DNA from: Flexistipes sp041694215
GTDB lineage: Bacteria > Chrysiogenota > Deferribacteres > Deferribacterales > Flexistipitaceae
NCBI GenBank assembly: GCA_041694215.1
Contig: JASMTO010000185.1
Span: forward strand, 1 to 29,839
Direction of reading: 5' to 3'
DNA: 29,839 bases
Below, one piece after another: positions 1 through 5,089 of this stretch (position 1 is the stretch's first letter; the number at the start of each line of letters is the position of its first letter). Made by a program: the position numbers and the translations under genes. The notes under the pieces were generated by a model. It worked only from the letters and a program-made list of their open reading frames with translations, ran no database searches and was not told the DNA's origin.

Positions 1-2
1 GT

Positions 3-494
3 CACTGTGAATGGTGTCCATATTATAATCATGTTATTTATTTAGTAAGAAATCCAGTCAGTGTTATGAATAGTTACTATCACTATGCGAAAATGTTAAA
101 TCAATTTCATGGGACATTTGAAGAGTTTGTAAAAGATAAAAGGTTTGGCTTAAATACTTGGAAAAGTCATGTAGCAAGTTGGCTATTACGAGATGAGAGT
201 TCACAACGAATACATATGGTAAAGTATGAAGATTTAAAGGAAAATCCAATTGAAACGATTCAAAATTTATATAAAAACTTAGGTTTTTCTATGTCTGTTG
301 AAACTATAAAAAATGCACTTGAGATATCAAACTTTCAAAATATGAAACAAAGTGAGAATCTTTATAAAAAATACAACCCTAATATTTCTCTTGTATTTGT
401 TAGAGAGGGTAAATCTAAAGTTGATATTGATGAACAAGTTGAAAAGTACATTTTAAAAAACACTAAAGAAATTCGTCAAAAAATAGGCTATTAA
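3..494 (+). CDS. Sulfotransferase, C-terminal part (5' end outside window)
   Basis: The reading frame is open to the left edge, so the gene starts upstream and about 164 codons are visible. Residues read near the edge include YLVRNPVSVMNSYYHY, which matches the 3'-phosphate-binding segment of PAPS-dependent sulfotransferases (R-N/D-P...S.YH). Further on, KYEDLKENPIETIQ followed by NLGF is the usual late motif of this fold, and FVREGKSKVD resembles the C-terminal RKG-type loop. The 5'-phosphosulfate-binding loop would lie upstream and cannot be checked. The family transfers sulfate from PAPS to an acceptor. Beside glycosyltransferases the likely acceptor is a surface glycan, but that is inference. 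The stop is directly followed by the ATG of the next gene, so the two are probably co-translated. Confidence 0.82.
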   Translation, partial: HCEWCPYYNHVIYLVRNPVSVMNSYYHYAKMLNQFHGTFEEFVKDKRFGLNTWKSHVASWLLRDESSQRIHMVKYEDLKENPIETIQNLYKNLGFSMSVETIKNALEISNFQNMKQSENLYKKYNPNISLVFVREGKSKVDIDEQVEKYILKNTKEIRQKIGY

Positions 495-1769
495 ATGAAA
501 ATCCTTATTGTAAACACATCCGATATTCAAGGTGGAGCTGCGAGGGCTGCGTATAGATTGCATAAGGCTTTGCTGAGATGCGGGGTTGAAAGTCAGATGT
601 TGGTACAGAAAAAAGCAAGTGATGATTATACAGTCATTGGCCCTTCCACAAAGATACAAAAAGGTTTTGGCAAAGTTAGACCAACTTTGGACTCTATACC
701 AACACGCCTGTATAAAAATAAGAGCAAAACACTATTTAGTCCCTCGTGGTTTGGGTTTAGTGGTATTGTCGATAAGATAAATGAGATAAACCCCGACATA
801 GTTCATCTGCACTGGATATGCGGCGGGATGATGAGAATAGAAGATATTGCAAAAATTAAAGCACCTATTGTTTGGTCGTTACATGATATGTGGGCTTTTA
901 CAGGTGGGTGTCATTATGATGAAGAATGCGGAAAGTATTCAGAGAAATGTGGTTACTGCAAAGTTCTTAGAAGTAAAAAAGAAAAAGATTTGAGCCGTAA
1001 AGTAAGGGAAAGAAAGGCAAAAATTTTTGCTAAAATAGATAATATGACAATTGTTGGTTTAAGTAAATGGATGCACGACTCTGCGAAAAAAAGCAGTCTT
1101 TTAGGAAATAAGAAAGTAGTAAATTTGCCAAACCCTATAGATACAGACAAATTTAGACCTTTTGATAAGCAAAAAGCAAGAGAACTTTGGAATCTTCCTC
1201 AAGATAAAAAGCTTGTACTTTTTGGAGCTATGAGTGCTACAAGTGATCCAAGAAAAGGATACGGTGAGTTGAGTGAAGCATTATTTAAAATGAATAAAAA
1301 TTATGATATTGAGTTTGTCGTTTTCGGGAGTAGTAAACCGCTAAATGCTCCTGATTTTGGATTTAAAACACACTACTTGGGAAGCTTGTCAGATGATGTG
1401 AGTTTGATTACGCTTTATAGCGCTGTGGATGTTATGGTTGTGCCAAGTCTGCAAGAAGCATTTGGTCAAACAGCTAGTGAAAGTATGGCATGTGGTACGC
1501 CTGTGGTGGCTTTTGGTGCGACTGGGCTCTTAGATATAGTAGATCACAAAATAAATGGGTTTTTAGCCAAACCTTTTGAAAGTAAAGATTTAGCTGACGG
1601 TATAGAGTGGGTTTTAAGTAAAGTTCAAGGTTCAACGTTCAACGTTCAAGGTTCTGAATTAACTGGATTAAGGAAAAATGCCAGAGATAAAGTGGTGCGG
1701 GAGTTTGACAGCAAAGTGGTGGCGGAGAAGTATATTGAGCTGTATGAGAACGTGAAACGTGAGACGTGA
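495..1769 (+). CDS. Glycosyltransferase family 4 (group 1), WcaC-like
   Basis: This 424-residue protein has a GT4 (GT-B fold) layout. The N-terminus MKILIVNTSDIQGGAARAAY carries the glycine-rich acceptor-side loop. WSLHDMWAFTGGCHY and a Cys-rich stretch (about 135-155) are typical of one GT4 subgroup. The C-terminal donor-binding half has PSLQEAFGQTASESMACGTPVV, with the E-x7-E motif. It probably adds a sugar to a lipid-linked glycan at the inner face of the membrane. The start directly abuts the preceding stop. Near the C-terminus, between WVLSK and LRKNAR, lies a tract reading VQGSTFNVQGS. It is encoded by tandem heptamers and looks like an in-frame insertion. The final codons and TGA stop lie inside a second heptamer array (1750-1840). 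Donor and acceptor sugars are unknown. Confidence 0.88.
   Translation: MKILIVNTSDIQGGAARAAYRLHKALLRCGVESQMLVQKKASDDYTVIGPSTKIQKGFGKVRPTLDSIPTRLYKNKSKTLFSPSWFGFSGIVDKINEINPDIVHLHWICGGMMRIEDIAKIKAPIVWSLHDMWAFTGGCHYDEECGKYSEKCGYCKVLRSKKEKDLSRKVRERKAKIFAKIDNMTIVGLSKWMHDSAKKSSLLGNKKVVNLPNPIDTDKFRPFDKQKARELWNLPQDKKLVLFGAMSATSDPRKGYGELSEALFKMNKNYDIEFVVFGSSKPLNAPDFGFKTHYLGSLSDDVSLITLYSAVDVMVVPSLQEAFGQTASESMACGTPVVAFGATGLLDIVDHKINGFLAKPFESKDLADGIEWVLSKVQGSTFNVQGSELTGLRKNARDKVVREFDSKVVAEKYIELYENVKRET
1623..1657 (+). repeat. Heptamer tandem array GTTCAAS inside glycosyltransferase CDS
   Basis: Five 7-bp units in register: GTTCAAG, GTTCAAC, GTTCAAC, GTTCAAG and a degenerate GTTCTGA. Three units equal seven codons, which gives the seven-residue period VQGSTFN in the protein. 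Read on the opposite strand the unit is ACGTTGA, which also occurs once in the array at 1750-1840, so the two arrays may be inverted relatives. Confidence 0.85.
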
Positions 1770-1840
1770 GACGTGAAACGTGAGATGTGAGACGTAAAAC
1801 GTGAGACGTGAGACGTAAACCGTAAGACGTTGAACGTGAG
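1750..1840 (+). repeat. Heptamer tandem array ACGTGAR, 13 units
   Basis: Thirteen 7-bp units run without a register slip. Eleven fit ACGTGAR or ACGTAAA-like forms; two are more degenerate (ATGTGAG, ACGTTGA). The array starts inside the last codons of the upstream glycosyltransferase and supplies its TGA stop (1767-1769). Because 7 is not a multiple of 3, any gain or loss of a unit before the stop would change the C-terminus. Confidence 0.92.
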
Positions 1841-1844
1841 TGCT

Positions 1845-1889
1845 GGTTGATATGGTTGTCGGGATTGAGAAAGTTGATGTGATTGAAAT
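1845..1889 (+). repeat. Degenerate nonamer array (GRTTGANAT)
   Basis: Five 9-bp units follow the heptamer array after a 4-bp gap: GGTTGATAT, GGTTGTCGG, GATTGAGAA, AGTTGATGT, GATTGAAAT. The unit keeps a TTG core at positions 3-5. The same heptamer-then-nonamer order recurs at 2565-2642. Confidence 0.65.
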
Positions 1890-1962
1890 TGCAAAACAAT
1901 AAAAATTTCCTTATAATCAATAATATACATATCATATCATAAACGGTAAGGTGGAGTTTTTT

Positions 1963-2148
1963 TTGAAAAAGGTTGTGCAAAAAAATAAATTAGAAAAATT
2001 TGATCAAATAAAAAAGGATTTGGAATACTGGCTTAGTTTGCCCGTTTCCGAACGTTTATCTGCAGTAGAAAAGCTAAGGAAACAACAATATGGAAGTACA
2101 GAAAGACTTCAAAGAGTTCTTAGAGTATTTAAACAAAAACAATGTTGA
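1963..2148 (+). CDS. Small charged protein, partner of the nucleotidyltransferase
   Basis: About 61 residues, rich in Lys, Arg and Glu, with no membrane segment. The core DLEYWLSLPVSERLSAVEKL followed by RLQRVLRVFKQ resembles short proteins often encoded directly before nucleotidyltransferase-fold genes. I recognise the pattern but know no established name. The chosen start is TTG at 1963, because a GGAG at 1953-1956 lies 6 nt before it. A GTG at 1951 is in frame but would sit on the ribosome site itself. The 3' end overlaps the next gene by 59 bp in another frame, which implies coupled translation. A toxin/antitoxin-like or substrate-adaptor role with the next gene is possible but unproven. 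Confidence 0.6.
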   Translation: MKKVVQKNKLEKFDQIKKDLEYWLSLPVSERLSAVEKLRKQQYGSTERLQRVLRVFKQKQC

Positions 2149-2545
2149 GTATGTCATTGTAGGGGCTTATGCTCTTGCTTTTTATGGAGTGCCCAGGTAC
2201 ACAGGTGACATTGATATTTTCATTAACCCATCTGAAGATAATGCAAAAAGATTGCTAAAGGCACTGACAGGGTTTGGTTTTGGCTCATTAGGTTTAAAAA
2301 CGGATGATTTTACGACAACAAACAATGTCATACAACTTGGCTATCCTCCTGTTCGTATTGACATTCTTACGTCAATCAGCGGTCTTACATTTGAGGAAGT
2401 TGATAAAGGTAAAGAGGAAGGTATGTACGGTGATGTGCCGGTATATTTTATTGGAAAAAATGAATATATAAGAAACAAACGTAAAATAGGGAGATTCAAA
2501 GATTTGGCTGACCTGGAGTCACTGGGAATTGATTTTGAAAACTGA
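2090..2545 (+). CDS. Nucleotidyltransferase-fold protein (DUF6036/MNT-like)
   Basis: A 151-residue protein with the minimal nucleotidyltransferase signature. VIVGAYALAFYGVPRYTGDI (23-41) gives the Gly-rich helix, and GDIDIFI (39-45) supplies the two metal-binding Asp (D40, D42). YPPVRIDILTSISG supplies the third strand with a further Asp. The segment ending RFKDLADLESLG is the usual C-terminal helix of this group. Such proteins transfer a nucleotide to a protein or RNA and often act as one half of a toxin/antitoxin-like pair (AbiEii or MNT type). The start ATG overlaps the small upstream gene by 59 bp and has a TAAGGA site 9-10 nt ahead. The acceptor is unknown. It could also be a stand-alone modifying enzyme. 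Confidence 0.75.
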   Translation: MEVQKDFKEFLEYLNKNNVEYVIVGAYALAFYGVPRYTGDIDIFINPSEDNAKRLLKALTGFGFGSLGLKTDDFTTTNNVIQLGYPPVRIDILTSISGLTFEEVDKGKEEGMYGDVPVYFIGKNEYIRNKRKIGRFKDLADLESLGIDFEN

Positions 2546-2564
2546 ACTTTACGAGTGTGGATGT

Positions 2565-2599
2565 GTGAGAGTGAGACGTGAAACGTAAGGTGTGAAAGT
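2565..2599 (+). repeat. Degenerate heptamer array (TGARACG)
   Basis: About five 7-bp units, including TGAGACG, TGAAACG, TAAGGTG and TGAAAGT. These are the register-shifted form of the ACGTGAR units at 1750-1840. The array begins 20 bp after the nucleotidyltransferase stop. Confidence 0.7.
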
Positions 2600-2606
2600 G
2601 AATGCA

Positions 2607-2642
2607 AGTTAAGAAAGTTGAGATGGTTGATGTTGTGGAGGT
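2607..2642 (+). repeat. Degenerate nonamer array (RGTTGAGAN)
   Basis: Four 9-bp units: AGTTAAGAA, AGTTGAGAT, GGTTGATGT, TGTGGAGGT. They follow a heptamer array, the same composite order as at 1750-1889. Confidence 0.6.
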
Positions 2643-2674
2643 ATTTAAGTAATTTGGGATTGTTTTTTGATGAT

Positions 2675-2698
2675 ATTTTAGTATTTTAGTATTTTAGG
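2675..2698 (+). repeat. Octamer array ATTTTAGK, 3 units
   Basis: Three consecutive 8-bp units (ATTTTAGT twice, then ATTTTAGG) lie 39 bp before the antitoxin-like gene, in its probable promoter region. Confidence 0.7.
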
Positions 2699-2736
2699 TT
2701 ATAAGAATAAAATATATTACTAATGCAGGTGCTTTT

Positions 2737-2940
2737 ATGAATATTACAGAAATAGAGCGTGAAAAAATGAAAGAATTATTCAAGGAATCTTTATTAGAAG
2801 TTATTTTGGAAAATAAGGACATTTTTCAGGATATATTTTCTGAAGCAATTGAAGATATTGCATTATCTGAGGCAATTAAAGAAGGTGCAAGTAGCAAAAA
2901 AATAGATAAAAGAGAAGTGCTAAAGGTTTTGGAACATTAG
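2737..2940 (+). CDS. Putative antitoxin of a RelE-type toxin/antitoxin pair
   Basis: A 67-residue, strongly acidic N-terminal half (ENKDIFQDIFSEAIEDIALS) is followed by a basic C-terminal segment ending KKIDKREVLKVLEH. The composition and size fit a type II antitoxin. No classical DNA-binding motif (RHH, HTH or Phd) is obvious, so the call rests mainly on the neighbour. The start ATG follows CAGGTG. The stop is 2 nt before the GTG start of the toxin-like gene, the usual antitoxin-first arrangement with coupled translation. If it is an antitoxin it would bind the next protein and probably repress its own promoter. Confidence 0.65.
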   Translation: MNITEIEREKMKELFKESLLEVILENKDIFQDIFSEAIEDIALSEAIKEGASSKKIDKREVLKVLEH

Positions 2941-2942
2941 AA

Positions 2943-3209
2943 GTGAAAATAGAATTTCGCTCCAGTTTCTTGAGAGATTTGAAAAAGATTAAAAATAAAA
3001 AAATACGAAATCAAATTAAAGACTTAATTGATGATATTGAAAACGCTGAAAATTTCTCAGGTCTTAAAAATGTAAAGAAATTATCCGGCTCTAACCATTA
3101 CTATAGGATAAGATTGAACGAGTACAGAATAGGTATATACTATAATAATTCTAACTTTGAATTTATAAGATGCCTTCACAGAAAAGAAGTTTATAAATAT
3201 TTTCCCTGA
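2943..3209 (+). CDS. RelE/ParE-family toxin
   Basis: An 88-residue basic protein with the RelE/ParE fold pattern. MKIEFRSSFLRDLKKIKNKK is the first strand and basic helix. VKKLSGSNHYYRIRLNEYRI (about 53-72) is the hallmark central strand pair with conserved Leu-x-Gly and Arg-x-Arg. FEFIRCLHRKEVYKYFP is the last strand plus the catalytic-side Lys/His-rich tail. RelE members cleave mRNA in the ribosomal A site and ParE members poison gyrase. The HRKEVYK ending favours the RelE type. It starts with GTG 2 nt after the antitoxin-like stop. The gene lies in an accessory stretch inside a polysaccharide locus, where such pairs are common passengers. Confidence 0.85.
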   Translation: MKIEFRSSFLRDLKKIKNKKIRNQIKDLIDDIENAENFSGLKNVKKLSGSNHYYRIRLNEYRIGIYYNNSNFEFIRCLHRKEVYKYFP

Positions 3210-3229
3210 TGTAAGGCGTGAAAAGTACT

Positions 3230-3283
3230 GTGTTGGTGTTTGTGTTAGTGTTGGTGTTCGTGTTGGTGTTGGTGCTGGTGTCG
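3230..3283 (-). repeat. Hexamer array (GTGTTG on +; CAACAC on -), left arm
   Basis: Nine 6-bp units in register (mostly GTGTTG, with GTGTTT, GTGTTA, GTGTTC, GTGCTG and GTGTCG variants). It ends 16 bp before the four-helix-bundle gene. It is the reverse complement of the hexamer arrays at 3665, 5111 and 5551. Confidence 0.92.
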
Positions 3284-3299
3284 GAGGAGAGGAAGAAGT

Positions 3300-3719
3300 A
3301 TGGATGAGATAAAAAGTGTTGAAAATTTGGATGTTTTCCAGAGATCACATAAACTTACTCTTAAGTTATATAAAATTACAGAAGATTTTCCTTCTTCGGA
3401 AAAATTCGGACTCGTATCGCAAATAAGAAGAGTAAGTAGCTCTATTTGTGCAAATTTATTGGAAGGCAGCTATTGGAATAACACAAAAGAATTCGGACAG
3501 TTTATTGGAGTATCTAACGGTTCAGTTGGAGAGCTAAAATATCATATTTTACTTGCAAAAGACCTCGGGTATATTGAAGAGAAAAAATACGATGAACTTA
3601 TAATTACCCTTGGTACTATAAGCAAAATGCTCCGGGGGCTAATAAAATCTCTGTCACGAAAAATCACCAACACCAACACCAACACCAACACCAACACTAA
3701 CACTAACACCAAAACGTGA
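3300..3719 (+). CDS. Four-helix-bundle protein (S23/IVS family) with Asn-Thr tail
   Basis: A 139-residue member of the family first found encoded inside 23S rRNA intervening sequences. Motifs seen: VFQRSHKLTLKLYKITEDFP (helix 1), FGLVSQIRRVSSSICANLLE followed by G (helix 2; conserved R..S...N..EG), EFGQFIGVSNGSVGELKYHI (helix 3), and the last helix at 95-118. Usual family length is about 120. The extra tail 123-139 is alternating Asn-Thr encoded by a hexamer array, and the TGA stop comes from an ACGTGAG heptamer unit just after it. A purine-rich ribosome site (GGAGGAGAGGAAG) precedes the ATG. The family has no established enzymatic activity; some members bind nucleic acid or act with reverse transcriptases (Avd). 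Inverted hexamer arrays bracket the gene (see findings). Confidence 0.87.
   Translation: MDEIKSVENLDVFQRSHKLTLKLYKITEDFPSSEKFGLVSQIRRVSSSICANLLEGSYWNNTKEFGQFIGVSNGSVGELKYHILLAKDLGYIEEKKYDELIITLGTISKMLRGLIKSLSRKITNTNTNTNTNTNTNTKT
3665..3712 (+). repeat. Hexamer array CACCAA, right arm, coding
   Basis: Eight 6-bp units (CACCAA or CACTAA) read in frame as Asn-Thr at the end of the four-helix-bundle gene. It is directly followed by two heptamers, ACGTGAG and ATGTAAA (3714-3727). It is inverted relative to the array at 3230-3283. Confidence 0.93.
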
Positions 3720-3885
3720 GATGTAAAAAGACAAAACATTTGAAAAGCTAGTTGAAAAAACTGATGATAAGTAATAAAGTGAATTATTGTGAAGTAATGT
3801 CACAAACAGTATGATACTTTAACAAATAATAGTAATAGGTTATTCAAACAAAATGATAAGTAGTGTTTGAGGTTAGTGTAAAGTA

Positions 3886-5040
3886 ATGAATAATGTTAAA
3901 ATTAGAATACCTGAACCAAAATGGGAAAGTGATTTAACAAACCTAATTATTGACTTAGAAAAACTAAAAGTAAAAAGAATCGAAGGTGAGATTCCTGAAT
4001 ATATTTTTTTGCAATTAAAGGAAATATTCCATAAATTAGAAACTTTAGGTTCGGCGAGGATAGAAGGTAACAATACTACACTGTCAGAGTATATTGAAAA
4101 AATTATTGAAAATAGATTTGAAGAAGAAGAAAAAGAGATTCTAAATATTGAAGAGGCTATTGATTTTATTGAAAAAAGTATTGAGCATTATTCTATTAAC
4201 AGGATGTTTATATCCCAGATTCATAAAATTATTACAAAAGATTTAATTCCACCGCCAAAGGGGGAAGGTTCTAAATATCCTGGAGAAGTTAGAAAACATA
4301 ATGTGATAATCCAAAAAGCAAAGCACAGACCACCTGATGTTTCAATATTAAACGATTGTTTTGAAGAATTTATAAGGTTTATAAATGAGGATAGAAAGGA
4401 ACAATATCAACTTTTAATGATTGCAATAGCACACCATAGATTTGCGTATATCCATCCCTATGATAATGCAAATGGAAGAGTCGGAAGATTATTAAATTAT
4501 GCCTTGTTAATCAAGTTTGGATTTCAGGTTAGAGATAAGAGAATACTTAACCCCTCTTCAGTATTTTATAGCGATAGAGATAGATATTATGAAATGCTTT
4601 CGTGTGCAGATAGTTTATTAGATGACGATTTGCTGAGATGGTGTGAATATTTTTTAAAAGGCTTGAAAAATGAAATAGAAAAAATTGATATTTTATTAAA
4701 AAGAGAATTTGTAGTAGGAAAAATATTATTTCCTTCAATTAAATATGCGTTGGAAAGAAAACTGATAACTTCCGAAGAAAAAAGGGTGTTACACTTAATA
4801 ATCGATTCTCCTGAGATGTCCATAAAATCTCAGGATTTATCAAAAATTGGGATTGATGGAAGTGTTAAAAAATCGCGGTTTATGGAAAAACTCAAAGAAA
4901 GAAAATTTATAGAGCCAATCAAGGAAGGTGGCAGAATTTATACAATAAATTTTACAAATAACTATCTGCTTAGGGGCGTAATAAAATCTTTAGAAAAAGA
5001 AGGATTTATTTCTGATTTTTTAGAAAGGAGAGATAGTTAA
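3886..5040 (+). CDS. Fic family protein, class II, with C-terminal winged helix
   Basis: A 384-residue protein. The Fic core motif is HPYDNANGRVGR at 190-201, with catalytic His190 and the phosphate-binding NGR..R. The usual GNGR is ANGR here. An N-terminal inhibitory helix motif S-x-x-x-E-G is visible as SARIEG (56-61), which makes it class II, where the Glu blocks ATP binding until relieved. Residues about 290-375 look like a winged-helix domain. Fic enzymes transfer AMP (or another phosphate-containing group) from a nucleotide to a hydroxyl of a target protein. The target is unknown. The ribosome site is weak. No cognate antitoxin is seen, as expected for a self-inhibited form. Flanking genes are glycan genes, so this looks like an accessory insertion. 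Confidence 0.88.
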   Translation: MNNVKIRIPEPKWESDLTNLIIDLEKLKVKRIEGEIPEYIFLQLKEIFHKLETLGSARIEGNNTTLSEYIEKIIENRFEEEEKEILNIEEAIDFIEKSIEHYSINRMFISQIHKIITKDLIPPPKGEGSKYPGEVRKHNVIIQKAKHRPPDVSILNDCFEEFIRFINEDRKEQYQLLMIAIAHHRFAYIHPYDNANGRVGRLLNYALLIKFGFQVRDKRILNPSSVFYSDRDRYYEMLSCADSLLDDDLLRWCEYFLKGLKNEIEKIDILLKREFVVGKILFPSIKYALERKLITSEEKRVLHLIIDSPEMSIKSQDLSKIGIDGSVKKSRFMEKLKERKFIEPIKEGGRIYTINFTNNYLLRGVIKSLEKEGFISDFLERRDS

Positions 5041-5089
5041 TTGTATAAAAATAACCACGGATAACTTTAAAATCACTGGAGAACAAATA

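Noticed and set aside
1639..1980. Minus-strand frames over the heptamer array reading as repeated TSHVSR-like peptide
   Set aside because: They are translations of the complementary strand of the ACGTGAR array. Seven-base repeats without internal stops give open frames on both strands; no ribosome site or homologous protein pattern is seen.
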